Shown one piece after another: positions 23,397 through 36,659 of a stretch of DNA of 64,000 nucleotides. Under the pieces are notes generated by a model. It did no database searches and was not told the origin of the DNA. It saw only the letters and a program-made list of their open reading frames with translations. This stretch comes from Diphasiastrum complanatum (taxonomy: Eukaryota; Streptophyta; Lycopodiopsida; Lycopodiales; Lycopodiaceae), in contig CM055100.1 in assembly GCA_029204225.1 (NCBI GenBank), positions 14,257,538 to 14,321,537 of the forward strand, read 5' to 3'. Position 1 is the stretch's first letter. Each line of letters starts with the position of its first letter. The position numbers were made by a program, and so were the translations under genes.

Positions 23397-24200
23397 TTGA
23401 AAAATGGTGGTGTATCGAAAACGCGCTCTAATACACTATTGGAAATTAGTATCTCCCCCCCCCCCCTGAATCAAAATTGATTAGAGATAGACATCCAAAA
23501 TCGAAATCTGGATCGAGACACTAGCAGCGGAAGAATACAACGAACAAGTTGTGAATCGAAAGTTTGTCAACGTAGCAATAAGAATCAAGGTGACTTATAG
23601 TCTGTAAGGAAATGCGCAAATGAACAAAATAATAGTGTGGACAAAAATGTACTCTTTGATTAATAAAAAATAGAGTACATGAGCGTGAAGCAATGCGCGA
23701 GTCTGTGAGACGCAAAATTGCAGAGCTTCAATTGCTAATCATTGCTAGATGGATTCTGCCTTCTGACTTGAAATCAGACTAGAATGCAGACTACAGACTC
23801 CTTGATGATAGAAAGTGTAAACTCTATTATAGATTCAGTTGATCAACTTGTTGATGATTACATATCAGTGATCAGTACTTGAAAGTATAAGATTGAATCT
23901 ACTTAATTTACTAGAGCCGTCCTATAGTAGATAGTCGTCGTTGTAACAATAAATCTACGTACAAAGTAGGCTGACTGTCAACGTCATCCTTCTGATCGCG
24001 ACGTGGGTCAGAATCGACTGATAGTATTGAAATAATGCATGTATCAAAATTTTGCCTATGGATCGAATTTTATAGATCCGACTCAATCCATTCTGGTATC
24101 AAAAAATACGGCTCGTTCTAATCGATCTAGTATCGGAAAAATGTGACTCGAATCGATACGGGATCGAAAAAATCTAATTCTGGATTTCGATCTTCTAGTT
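23397..24200 (-). repeat. 5' LTR of minus-strand copia relic
   Basis: The LTR end is fixed at 23397 by the primer site. The outer end is not determinable and is placed loosely where the A/T run near 24210 begins. The LTR contains a run of 12 C at 23455-23466 and is homologous, but clearly diverged, from the plus-oriented LTR ending at 20017. Confidence 0.5.
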
Positions 24201-24229
24201 ATAACTTCGAGTTTTTTTTTTTTGTAGTA

Positions 24230-25660
24230 AAATATATACAGATTTTAAGATGCTCATTACTGAATGGATTTGGACATGAGCATTAAAATCCAATACTTAT
24301 ATTTAGAAAAGCACAAATACTTCTACCACACCAAGTAGTTAAGGAGTTGCAAGTTTGTTTAGATGCTCTCATTTCAACCTTAGAAACTCAATGGCCATTT
24401 CCAATTATTTGCACCAACGATAAGAGAATGGCCAAGCTCAAACAATGATGTTGATAAATCATAGTAATTCATACCAAACTTTGGCAAGTCAAGCCCACAA
24501 GTAGGCTCATCGCTCACACCTCTTAGTCTCAAAAACTCAATGCCCATTGTCCAATGCTCTAACTTACTAGCATGCTCCAACCTCCAATGATTGTGATTTG
24601 CTAATGTTTGCACAAATAGATAAACAAAATGTGCATCATGTACGTTTTAGTTTGGTCAGAGTTTGAAGACTTTCAATTCTCAAGAGTCAAATCTCCATTT
24701 AGTTTTGAGCCCCCCACTCACTAACGATCATAGAGGTTTGAAGATGATGGGGATTGAGCTAATGGCATCAAGTGAAGATTCAACTATGGCACTAACTAAT
24801 CCGACTCTAGACCGACAAGCGACGAGCCTTGAGGCTTGGAACAATGGTGGTAGGAGAGTGCTCACGAGTCACAGCTTGGTACTCAAGCCCCACAAAACTT
24901 CACAAACTCACACTAGTGACCCGTGACTATAGACTCCATAGACTCCAATGCTCACTACTCAATGTGAATGTTTACGAGACTCGACTTAGAGTGTCAGCAT
25001 CATTTCGCAATGGATTCTAATGTCAGTGCCTTAATGAATGCAACTTGGCCATTGCAATTTGCAAATTTGCAAATGCTCACATGCCACATCGCAGCTTGTC
25101 ATAGGGCCAAGCTGAATGGCCCAGTACTAGCATCTTGGTCCCTGGACCCTTGGTCACCAATTTTAAGACTTAAGCCTTATATTATAGTTAAAAGTCCAAC
25201 TTCAAATCAAGGTCGTCTCAAATCTTTAAGGGCCAAGGCCATATGCCAAGGTCCTACATGTGAATATTGTTTCTACAATTTTCTAAACAAGCCATTAAAA
25301 ATCCTATATTTATATATATATCATGTTTATAATCCTTCAAGCCTAAAAAGTAACCATGTCTCGTCTATCGCAGCACGGTGTATGGGTTGAGTTGTTCACT
25401 ATGACCGGCAAGGCATAGACTTGAATCCCAGCTACTGCATAATAACATCTTCGGAGCTTGATTCTCACTTGGCATTGCCAGATATGTTATGTATAACTAC
25501 TAGTTGCGTAACTCTGCATTAAAAAATAAGTAACGCTGTACTCGTTGGATTTAACATGTACAAAATTTAATCAAAGAGCTACAATTAAAATATCTAAAAG
25601 AAAATGCCGATCTTTAAAAAGGCTACATCCTTCTAGAATAGTTTCCCAATAAGCCCATTC
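24230..25660. other. Unassigned noncoding DNA
   Basis: I see no domain, RNA gene or repeat boundary. Short open frames on both strands (for example 24380-24613 and 24663-24926) have no recognisable motif. A weak tRNA B-box-like string (GACTTGAATCCC, ~25410-25421) lacks a convincing A box. Confidence 0.5.
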
Positions 25661-25679
25661 CATTCCTTGAATATACCCA

Positions 25680-25762
25680 AGGGAGTTGGCTCAATTGGTT
25701 AACACTTGACATCCAAAGTTTCTTTGGTCTCAAGTTCGAGCCTTCCATTGGAAACCAAGAAG
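25680..25762 (+). mobile_element. tRNA-like short retroposon, copy 1
   Basis: The 83-bp body starts AGGGAGTTGGCTCAATTGG, giving an A-box-like TGGCTCAATTGG, and contains AAGTTCGAGCC as a B box. It ends TGGAAACCAAGAAG. It is flanked by a 19-bp target-site duplication, CATTCCTTGAATATACCCA (25661-25679) and CATTCCTTGAATATGCCCA (25763-25781), with one mismatch. Two more copies lie at 39547-39631 and 45410-45509. There is no 3' A-tail. It does not fold as a functional tRNA: the 3' acceptor strand is missing. Confidence 0.85.
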
Positions 25763-26143
25763 CATTCCTTGAATATGCCCATTTTTCTGAACACTGTCCA
25801 CAACGTTGACAGCTGCAGAAAAATACACAAAAAGAAAGGTTTCCTGCTGCGTACCTTCTGTTGTTGTTGACAAATCAAATCGGACCAAACTTATCCTTGA
25901 TTCTCAACCAATGAATGACATTTCGTTCCTTAAAGAATTAGCTTGACACTGAAACTTGATATCCTGCCTGCGCAAAATACCAGCAAAAACAGACAAACTC
26001 TGGGACCAGGGCTATCCGCCAGACAATTCCCTATAGCGCAATTAACAAAAAGTAAACATAAAAGTGTCACAATCGCCTCTGGATAATGTTAACAGGTTGG
26101 CTGGCTCCCTTCACGGAGAAGCACACCTCTACAGGCTCTGATC

Positions 26144-26431
26144 GTGACTACTCGCGGCCCAGATCTTTGTAAAATAGGGCCGATCGCCTCGTTGAGACTC
26201 GAAAGAATCGTAGGGAAGATTATTGTAAAACGTCTGGAAGCGGTAAATGAAACTAGCTATCTAAGAGGGCACAAAGAAAAGGGCAAAAAGCTTCATACCG
26301 CCATAGCCAAGAATGCACTGTTGGGCGATTCTCACATATGTATGATACCCGCCGGTTTGCGGTATCGATCCTTTTTTTCTATGAAACAAAAATGGTCGAT
26401 TCACGTACTACATTACATTTTAAAATCCTAG
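26144..26431 (+). other. Open frame of unknown origin in a more GC-rich patch
   Basis: A 95-codon open frame (TTRGPDLCKIGPIASLRLER..., first codon GTG-like rather than a clear ATG) lies in a patch less AT-rich and less repetitive than its surroundings (about 25980-26380). I recognise no domain. It could be a fragment of a host gene or organelle-derived DNA, or chance. No splice structure can be proposed. Confidence 0.2.
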
Positions 26432-26582
26432 TCTATGGGGTGTATGGATAGAGATGTTGACACACACCCCAATCCTAACCACTCTCTATATGGGGTGTAT
26501 GGATAGGATCTTATCTCCGTAAATGGCATTGTCGGATTGTATATATGTTGTATATGACAATCACTAGTTGCTCAATCGTGTA

Positions 26583-26632
26583 TGCAAAAATAAACACAAA
26601 AATTTGTACGCAAAAATAAACACAAAAATCTT
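26583..26632 (+). repeat. Short tandem duplication, 26-bp unit
   Basis: GCAAAAATAAACACAAAAAT occurs twice in succession (about 26583 and 26609), separated by TTGTAC. Purely noncoding. Confidence 0.75.
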
Positions 26633-27170
26633 TACCTCAAGTGGTTCTCAATAATATCTTGCAAAATAAATCTTGGTTGTTCTATAACTTGCCTATTATT
26701 ACTTTATCAAAAATCGATAACAATTTTACATATCAATGTTTAAAATAAGAGCAATAAAAGTTTATACAATTTGGCCACCATTTATTATGCACAATAATGG
26801 TGTCCTACCAACTCCAACTTGAGATCTTGCAACAAGGTATGAGATCAATTTCACTAGCTCTACCACTGTCTCTCAAACTAGATCAAACTCTCATCCAAAG
26901 ATGAAGCAAGGACAAAATTTGGGCACGTGTAAAGTACTCAAAACATTCACAAAAGACTCAAATATAAGTGATTTGTATGAAACTGTGTGATTATGACCTC
27001 AAAATGATGCCTAGATCTCACCTAGACAAGATTGGCAATCTGTTTCTTGAGTTTTTGGGTGAAACAAGCTAGATGTGAGCCTAAATTGATGTGTCCTATG
27101 TTACAGCTTTTACTCCCTATCCCAATTGTTTACTGTTTTTACTTATAGATGTATTTCTTGTAAATACAGA

Positions 27171-27243
27171 AATGGCTAAGTCATCGGCTTGTGGTGACAT
27201 TTGTATATGGCTAAGTCATCGGCCTGTGGTGACACTTGTAAAA
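27171..27243 (+). repeat. Two-copy tandem repeat, ~36-bp unit
   Basis: ATGGCTAAGTCATCGGCTTG and then TGGTGACATTTGTAT are repeated at once with two substitutions (GGCCTG, GACACTTG). The copies are close to identical, so the duplication is relatively young. Confidence 0.85.
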
Positions 27244-27370
27244 GAACTATAAATAAAATGGTTATCTATGTTGTTACTGTGCATCTGAGTCGCATGCTGA
27301 GCTTTGGTATCGGGTATTGGGTCATTAATTAGGAGTGGCTGGACTGACCACCTATTTAGTAAGAGAGGAT

Positions 27371-27519
27371 TGACTGGTCAACTAACACTTGTCATATGCT
27401 CACTGGGAGATTTGGTCCAGTGAATAAATGACTCATGTCAGGGTTGACTGGTCAAACATGACACATGTCATATGCTCACTGAGACACTTTGGTCTAGTGA
27501 ATGAGTGACACATGTCGAC
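27371..27519 (+). repeat. Two-copy tandem repeat, 74-bp unit
   Basis: Copies start at 27371 and 27445 with TGACTGGTCAA and share ACTTGTCATATGCTCACTG-like and TTTGGTCYAGTGAATRA segments. They are diverged by roughly one site in six. Confidence 0.8.
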
Positions 27520-28121
27520 CTACGTGTTTGCCTATGTGGCAGAGTACTGTCGAGCGGCGAGCGTCGATTGTACATGGAATTGCCCATGTGTCGACGATAG
27601 GAAGGGTCAAGGTTAAGGGGTGCTTGAGGTTCATGGATAAGAGAGCCTAGAGAGAGGCATTCCTCATCGTGATCTATGCAGCAAAGGCTGGGAGGAGACG
27701 ACGCAGTTAGCTCCACTATGTGTGTGTGTGCTTGATGCTTGTGCTTACACGGAATCAGAAAGGCTAAAAAGTTGTGGTGATCAGTGGATGTTTGTACGGG
27801 TGTCGGTTAGGAGTTCAGGGAGAGCCTGACAACCAGGATGGGTGCCCTATCCACCTCACTTTGAAAGCCTATAACTTCATCGAGACACATCCAATTGACA
27901 TGAAATCAATTGCACAACCATTCAAATTTTGGTGCTCACACGTGCCTGAGCAGTACAGTCCTTCGTACAGTACCCACAGCATAGACCAATCCAATGTGCT
28001 TTTAATCCATTTTGACCCATAAGTCTTTTTGATAGCCATAGACTTGCAACTACACTCACTAGATCAAGATTTCAAGCCAAACTTTTCATCACTCTTGATG
28101 TATGCATGATTGTCTTAGGTA

Positions 28122-28677
28122 GGCTTTGATACCATGTGAAGTTTTCACACATGTGAGGACACCTGAAAGTGTGTGAATGATCTCGTAAGATGTATGTGAT
28201 TGCATAAAGATCTTGCACTTGATTAATTCTATAATCTATCTTGAAAATTCTAAGGCAAGAGCACATAGAACATGCATAAATCATTCACCAAAGTACATTC
28301 ACATGTAAAGGCAACTCATGATGAAAAAAATCAAGTATAGAAAAGGCTTGCTCTCAGATGGAGAGAGAATACATGCATGAGATCTCGGGTAGAGAGAAAG
28401 CAACTAAAGTGTAGTGAGTGTGATTTATCACAATTTCTCAAAAACACTATGTGCACAATCACTCTCTCATGTAGAAATCCGAAGTCAAAGAGGTGTAGTC
28501 AACATCATTTTGATTGGACCCCTTGCATATCTCCTCCTAATTTGATTGGTTTAATGACATAACGACCCTTGATTATGATTGGTCCAATTTCATGGATCTT
28601 TCACTTTTGATTGGTCACATGACTTCATGACAACACATAGGAAAGTGAGCCCTCTACTATCATGCCATGTGTAAGCA
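28122..28677 (-). repeat. Copia-type LTR with primer site, minus orientation
   Basis: On the minus strand, TGGTATCAAAGCC (28122-28134) follows an LTR-like end AACTTCACA. This places an LTR at 28135 to about 28677, starting TGCTTACACATGG on the minus strand. The primer site and following AGCCTACCTAA match those of the complete copia element at 56074. No body for this element survives to the left, so it is an LTR-leader stub. Confidence 0.5.
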
Positions 28678-30114
<1,437 letters not shown>

Positions 30115-30130
30115 GTTGTCCCTCACACGA

Positions 30131-30335
30131 CACCACACGAGCTATGGTGGGGTAGAAAGCCCAACCTGTCTCACGTCAGGATCTTTGGCTGTGCTTATGC
30201 ATATATTCCTGATAAGCTTTGAAAAAAGCTTGATGAGAAAGCCAAGCAGGGATTTTTGATAGGTTATGACAACAACTCGTCATACTACAGAGTCTACATG
30301 CCAGACACGAACACTGTGAAAATAGTTTGTTTGCT
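30131..30335 (+). pseudogene. Copia integrase C-terminal fragment
   Basis: The frame reads TPHELWWGRKPNLSHVRIFG then CAYAYIPDKL-stop-KKLDEKAKQGFLIG and YRVYMPDTNTVKIV. This is the end of the copia integrase region just before RT. Only this ~200 bp is present, between the CT tract and a gypsy relic. Confidence 0.8.
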
Positions 30336-30383
30336 CTGGAAGACATCCTAGCATCTGTTGTCCTAATAAGCTCAAATTCCCAC

Positions 30384-31033
30384 CTCTATGTGATAATTGT
30401 GGAATAGAGCACGTCCATACTAAGGACTACCCAAATCGACCTAAACCTTCTATCCCAGTTCGTTCAGTTCAGATCGAGACCTTGCCAACTATGGTCATGA
30501 CTAGAGCTCAACATAGAGCAGCCAGCAGAAAAACGGATAGACGACCTAATGAACCACCAACCGTACCAATTGAGAACTCCACTCCCTTAGTTTATTCTAA
30601 TCCTACTGATCAAATCAAACTCCGAGATGAATTTCAGATACAGCTGCAAGAAGTTGATAATGAGACACACCTAACTCCAACACTCGTACGACCCACTTCA
30701 AAAGACTCTATGATAGAGGGTGCTGAAGTATGGGGTGAACTACTACAGGCCAATGTCATTATGTCTTTCCATGTATTGTGAAAATACACTGTAAAAGGGA
30801 GCCAGGAGTTAGGCAACATGGACAAGACTCAAGAATTAGCTCCCGAACTTCCTGAAGGCACCTTACACCTTAGAATTTCATTCAGCGAGCGAGGGAACAT
30901 TAAGGTTCCAACCACACACGTTAACTCACGAATAGTATCATCTATACTAGGTGGAGGCTCTGGAGTCAATATCATATCCACTTCACTCAAATTGTCAACT
31001 TCGAGTTCTAACCCAAGTAGCCGGCTACGGGAT
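30384..31033 (+). pseudogene. Gypsy gag end and protease remnant
   Basis: A degenerate zinc knuckle (CDNCGIEHVHTKDYP, last Cys replaced by Tyr) is followed by an open frame at 30482-30781 containing ELLQANVIMSFHVL. Then comes a protease-like region where the active site reads LGGGSGVNIIS (about 30945-30978), so the catalytic Asp is lost. The same LLQA..MSFH-protease arrangement is on the minus strand at 6230-6560. Confidence 0.65.
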
Positions 31034-32811
31034 CAGTGAGATCAAGCCAACACGAATAATAGATGATGGACCATTCACTACCGAATCCCTATTGGAACCA
31101 TACCGTGAAACTCAAGAAATGGGGCACTACACACAACCTACTGATATCATCAACTAGAGTCATAATTTAGAAATGATTGATTGTGTCAATACAAAATATT
31201 GTGCTTTAAATACTAGTAACTCAGATAATGAAGAAGGGCTAGGTGAACCATCAATCACTTTGGATACTCCCATCTTTAATGTCCGGCTCATTGAAATTCT
31301 CCCGCACAATGATGAATTGTTAAACATTGCTTGGCTGCTGACTAATGAACCAGTTTCTCTGTATGTAGACGAAGAAAGTGTTTTACAATCCTATTCACCC
31401 AGGATCTACAGGAAATTTCTGACATGGCTATATTAGACTACATGGGAGTGCTTCCACAATGTCTGATCTCGAAATCTCCTAAGCCATTATCGCCGTTAGC
31501 AATAATAAGTAGGGTAAAGACTGAGCCTATTAAGACTTACCGTGTCAAAAAAACCTACCTTAGAGTGGGACATCCATGATTCAGAGTCACTTTTTGCATT
31601 AGACGAGTCTCTCCTACATGAGGTGCATACACAAAAGGTCCAACCATCAAATTCAATTGACGCTCTAAAGAGAAAAATGGTTATGAAAGAGAAAATGAAA
31701 TGTCTCATCATAATGGAACCACCCAAGGATTGGACGTAGCTGAGTAACGATGCACCTACTAGGAAAGCATCTCCACCATCAGCTACCAAACCTTCCATAT
31801 CCAAGTCCGTGAGGAAAATCAAGCCAAAAGTGCCTTATGTACCAGAAGGCCCCGATATGCCACAATACTTCAAGCACTACATGATTGAGGATGTCACTAT
31901 TCAGTTGCCTCAAGTCCAATGAGAACCACAAGGGGATGCCCCTTTTGATGAACCAGCCCAAATGATCATGCTGAATTTAAAAATCCTGATGAAGATGAGG
32001 ACAAAATTGTCCATATTGGAGCTCACCTTAATCGAGAGCAACGTAGAGCACTAAAGAAATGGCTTTGCAGATATCGACATGTTTTTGCAAGGTCATAAAA
32101 AGAAAGGTGTGAGTCCCACGGTGGCCATGCCATACATCGCATACCATTAAAACCCGATGCTACCCTGACAGCTAGCCGTCCCTATAGATGTAATCCCATA
32201 TACCGTGCCAAGATTAAGGAAGAATTACAATGCCTACTGGAGGCCAGGTTCATCTATGAGGTCGAACATACGGAATGGGTGTCATCCATCGTAATATTCC
32301 TAAGAAGATTGGGAAGCTTCGAATCTGTGTTGACTTTAAGAAGCTTATGCAATCACTAAACGTGACCATTTCCCCATTCCATTTGGAGAAGCCATATTAG
32401 AAAATTTGGCTGGAGATGAGGCTTATTCATTTTTAAATATCTTTAGCGGTTACAACATGATAGAAATAGCCCTTGAAGATCAACACAAAACTGCTTTTGC
32501 CACGGAATGGGGGACATTTGTTTGGAAGGTTATGCCTTTTGAATTATTTAACGCTCCTAGTACCTTCCAACGCGTCATGCAAGCAGCCTTCACAAACTTG
32601 GTAGGAGATATGCTAGAAGTCTATTTAGATGAACTAGGACTTCACTCTGAAGCATCTAGACATTTAGTCATACTTGAAAAAATATACATTCAATGCCAAA
32701 TGTATGGTATCTCTCTAAATCCTGAGAAATGTCAGATCTGGCTTACTCATGGTGTTGTTCTAGGACACATCATATCCTAAAATGGAATTGCTACTAATCC
32801 CGACGAGGTTC
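31034..32811 (+). pseudogene. Gypsy linker and reverse transcriptase, disrupted
   Basis: A linker with a 31173-31436 open frame precedes RT. RT starts near AHLNREQRRALKKWLCRYRH (32020), then RPYRCNPIYRAKIKEEL, KIGKLRICVDFKK and AYSFLNIFSGYNMIEIALED, and ends HGVVLGHIIS-stop-NGIATNPDEVRV (32811). The catalytic box reads YLDE (32622-32633) in place of YLDD. There are stops and frameshifts before 32400, with a longer clean frame at 32406-32780. Confidence 0.8.
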
Positions 32812-33627
32812 GAGTAACTTATCACTCTCGATGTAATGGCCAAGCTGAGTCAACTAATAAGATCTTATGCGAAATCCTCACCAAGACAATAGAGACCATT
32901 AGATTTGATTTGAAACTGAAATTACATGCTGCACATTGGGCGTACCGCAAAACTCCTAAGAAATCTACTAGATCTACACCTTTTTAGTTGACTGCGCACT
33001 TATACCAGTTGAATTTTATCCAAACAGATCTTAGACAATCGCCTATTCCATCTTCAAAGGCTCTGTAAAACTTGTACCATCAATATCCGTGCACAACAGG
33101 TTCAGAAGCGTAGACAAAAAGATTGGCATGATCGTCTAATTAAGCTCAAGGAGTTTAAAGAGGGGGATAAGGTTCTCCTATACCAAGCTAAGGCACATAA
33201 GGGAAAGTTGAAATTCACAGGACAAGGGCCATATATTATTGATCAGATCTTTTCTTCAGGATATGCCCATCTTAAAACACTAGAAGACATCCCCTTAGAT
33301 TCTATAGTGAATGGGAGATCAAGCAGCTACAACAACTACCACCTCCCAATCATGCCCAACATCCACAATTCCACATCCATCAGCAACAAAAGGGATGATC
33401 AGAGGGATGATGGAGCGGATCCAGGCAATTTTTTTGACAACTCAGCAACAGGAGCCACGGACAGTCAATACCAAAATCCACAACAAGGTCCTGCTTCACA
33501 AGAAGGGGGAGCACCTCATAACCAAGATCAGGAGGGAAAACCCTGCATTCTAACCAATCAAAGAAGTATTGATAACCTAGGTGCTCTTAATCACATGGAG
33601 TTGTGCAAGAGATCATCACATTCGTAG
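32812..33627 (+). pseudogene. Gypsy integrase C-terminal part fused to RT by deletion
   Basis: The RT end is joined directly to TYHSRCNGQAESTNKILCEI, the late integrase core, so RNase H and the first half of integrase are deleted. The frame continues through WAYRKTPKKSTRSTPF, EFKEGDKVLLYQAKAHKGKL, GQGPYIIDQIF and NYHLPIMPN. It then runs into an Asp/Gln-rich tail ending at 33627, which may be the natural pol C-terminus or a shifted frame. Confidence 0.75.
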
Positions 33628-33639
33628 GGAGTGGAACAG

Positions 33640-34380
33640 CATGGATTTGCCTTAATCCTACTACAAGTGTTAGGGTAAAATGCTTGGCCAAGTATAAGCG
33701 TACACATGTATTGCCTTACTTTTGAGACACAATTAGTATCTAAAATGTATGAAATAGAGTGATAGTTGGTGGGCTCTTGGAAAGCATGGATATGCTCAAG
33801 GGTTACGAAAATGGTACATTACCTATGTTTTACATGATAGGTTTAGGTATCGGTATGGCATAGATTTTCCTCCATACTTGAGTACTAATCTAGGCTATCC
33901 CTTGTTTGTGATTTGCAAACCATTTGCCATAGTTAGTTTTCAAGTATGTATGCTTTAAATTCATAGATAGGTACGGACCAAAACCATGAGACTGATCAGA
34001 ATGGAAGACTACCCTAATATGGCAAGGATATGGTGTGGCCTATTCCTATTAATCACTTTAAGTAGGGAAGATTGGACTATATTATTTCATTAAATACTGT
34101 AAGTTGTTAAGCTGCTAAGCTTATTTTGTACATGGATAACAATTGACATTCAACAAAGACACATGTCTTCCTCACTATGCTAACTTGCACCATTTTGTGT
34201 GGTGGGATGGTGGTAGGTACCAACTGGATGTCTTGAAATAGGTTTTACTTTATGGTGCTTTCTGAGTACTATATACTTTTCAGCTATGTTTTACCTTGTT
34301 AGTTTATAAATAAAGCTTTTAAAAGGCTTGGTCTTGACTTGTTAAGAGGAACTGTGTTTCATTAATCTCTCTCTATGCAT
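33640..34380 (+). other. Noncoding interval, possible 3' LTR of the gypsy relic
   Basis: A purine-rich GGGAGTGGAA at 33628 and TGTTAGGGTAAAATGC at about 33669 would fit a PPT-LTR junction, and an AATAAA-type signal lies near 34306. No second LTR is present for comparison, so the assignment is tentative. Confidence 0.35.
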
Positions 34381-34673
34381 CGTTGAGGTGTAAATCTGAC
34401 TACCCTTTGGTCGGGATAGTACCAAACCTTTATCTTATGTTGACTCATAGGCTAACAAAGGCTTTATTTTTCATGGTTTTAGTCCTCAAGTTGGTTCCAA
34501 GAAGCTGTAGATGTTGGTTATGGGCAGCCCCTTCCTCCTCCGAATCTATTCATTCAGACCTTGATATGTTGTATGAAAAAAGCTGTGATGTGGCATAATT
34601 TTATTATTGAAACTGATTGTGCTACCTGTAATGTCGCTAGGCCTGAGGATACGGTAAAAACCAAATTGACTCC

Positions 34674-36642
34674 TTGAGCACTGTGGAAAACTTTGCTACT
34701 AATTTACCCAACCTTGCTGATAAATATGAGGATGAGGAGAGAATCTATAATCTTCATATTAGAAAAGTTGTTTCTTGTTTTAAAAAAGAAAATGGTCTTT
34801 TTTCTGTCAAAGCTACCCCATCCATTCTTCATACACCGCCTTTTTCACACCCTCTTGTCTTTTTAGATGAGTTGGATGAAGATAGCGCTTCATAACTTGA
34901 AATCTTCTCGCAAGATATCTGTGATATTGTAGACCAGTCTACCTTTGAGTTCTGCCAAGCTAAAAATTGCCAAATCCCTATGGTTCCTAGCCGCACTATC
35001 GAATTCAAGTCTACCCGCACTGCTTACAATCTCTAAAGTCTACTTACTGTGAATTTTCTTGCCCCTATACCGATTGAATTCTGGATCATACTTGCACACT
35101 TGACTGCAAAGAAGTACAAACTTGCAAACTTGCCGCCCTAAACAAAAATCTCACCCTTGAGACACCCATTGCCTTTGACAACATTATTTGCATGAACAAG
35201 TTCGAACCCTCTCGATGCGCTTCTAAGCAAACCTGGGCTTGGGTACGTGGACATTTTGACATTGGATTTAGTAGAATGAATATGCACCAAGCTAGAATTT
35301 GGAACTGGAAAATATCCTTTTTTAAAATGTAGATGTGGTGAAAAATGCAAAAACAATTCCTCCATTGTCTGGTTCGATCATGCCGTTTGGTTCATGATGA
35401 ACGGTCTGAGTAAATTCTTTCCAAGTGCATCTTTCCAAAATCATATGAATGCCTTCTTTCTTTGGTTACACAAACCAGCTAGAGATGTTGTCAAGTCACA
35501 ACTCACCTTCCTTTTTATACGCCAACACATGATTGATGCATCTATAGACTTGCTGCAGACCCCTCTGCAAACTTCTTGCCAATCTGGGAGATGCCGAAAA
35601 CATTAGAGAAATTGAACGCCTCCTCAAAAGACTAAGCTTCTCTACTTTTCAAGATAAATTCTTTCAAAAGTCCAATAAAAGGACAAGTGTTTTTGGCAAT
35701 GTGATTCTTCAGTTGACTTTTATCTCAACATACCCAAGGATATATATGGCATGAAAGCCATAGACATTTCCAAATGTTACGAAAATATACGACCTGATGG
35801 TCTAAAAATGGTTATGAAAAAACTGATCAATTTAGCCTTTAAGTTTACTAAGGGTAAAAAATGCATGGTTATAAGTGGACGTCGGGAGTCAAAAATTTCA
35901 AATGGTCTTGGAATAAAAAAACTTCTGAAGAATGGAATACTATTGACATGGAGACAATATGTACATGGAATTCCATGTTGATAGATAATTGTATAGTTAG
36001 GCTTGGTAATCACACTTGGATACAAATTCAGGGGATACCCATGGTGTAATTGGTACCTCTCATATTTTGAAATGTGGTTTATTAAAGGCTAGCAGGATTA
36101 AAGCAAATAAAATTTATGAATGATATTTGTTCAGGTATATTGATGATATTTGCTTTATCAACAACCCCTGTATCGGGAACTTCCTAGACAAAACGCAACC
36201 GAGGATGCCAGATAACCCTTTCTGAATCTATCCTCTAGAGTGTCTTGTTATTTATGAAGGTGAAACTGCCAATAATACGATAAACTTCTTGAATATTACC
36301 ATTTCCTTTGTCCCAGCAAATGGTTCCGTACAACTTTTTAAGTATGACAAAAGAAGAGACTTGCCTTTTCGTTGCTTATAGTGTGTACACTTGGCCTCTA
36401 ATACACCGGCCTATAACTCTTATAAGGTCATTGTATCTTAGGTTATTGTTGCTATGTACTGCTATAATAAACAACAAACATTTCTTAAGGAAGTCAAGAC
36501 ACTTGTTGATGCTTTTCAAAAGAATGGCTTTATGAGTGACAAAATACGCTTGATTATAAAGCGAAGCAGAGGATTGGTGAAGTTCTATGATGCAGGTAAG
36601 ATCATCGGTAAAGAATTGGGGACCAAGTGGCACACTACATAA
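34674..36642 (+). pseudogene. Probable Penelope-like reverse transcriptase relic
   Basis: An upstream frame (34683-35035, one stop at 34893) and a second piece (~35088-35320, with CASKQTWAWVRGHFDIGFSR) have no recognised domain. RT-like motifs follow: MKAIDISKCYENIRPDGLKM (motif A, ~35750), YLFRYIDDICFINNP (catalytic box, ~36125-36170), then NFLNITISF and LFKYDKRRDLPF. The tail is SYKVIVS..IVAMYCYNKQQTFLKEV and AFQKNGFMSDKIRL. The FLxxTI block just after YxDD and the basic tail suit Penelope-like RTs better than Ty1, Ty3 or LINE RTs. The endonuclease is not seen. Family assignment is an inference. Confidence 0.5.
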
Positions 36643-36659
36643 AATGTACGAACGTTGAC

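Larger units (their letters stand above)
25782..28120. other. Unassigned noncoding DNA with tandem duplications
   Basis: No recognised coding domain is present. Small direct repeats include TATGGGGTGTATGGATAG at about 26435 and 26491, and the tandem units listed separately. Some of 27100-27730 could be an LTR (TGTTACAGC start, TATAAATAAA near 27250), but no partner or primer site supports it. Confidence 0.5.

Noticed and set aside
23455-23466. Poly-C run as a signal
   Set aside because: A homopolymer in an LTR, most likely slippage or sequencing noise.
25357-25480. A further tRNA-derived retroposon
   Set aside because: There is a B-box-like GACTTGAATCCC, but the A box is poor, there are no target duplications and no second copy.
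25681-25762. Functional tRNA gene
   Set aside because: A and B boxes are present, but the 3' acceptor strand does not pair with the 5' end, and target-site duplications show it is a retroposed copy.
26144-26431. Host gene exon
   Set aside because: An open frame exists but with no motif, splice structure or clear ATG. Kept only as an unknown feature of low confidence.
27100-27730. Solo LTR
   Set aside because: TGTTACAGC and a TATA-like string are suggestive, but there is no partner LTR, primer site or target duplication.
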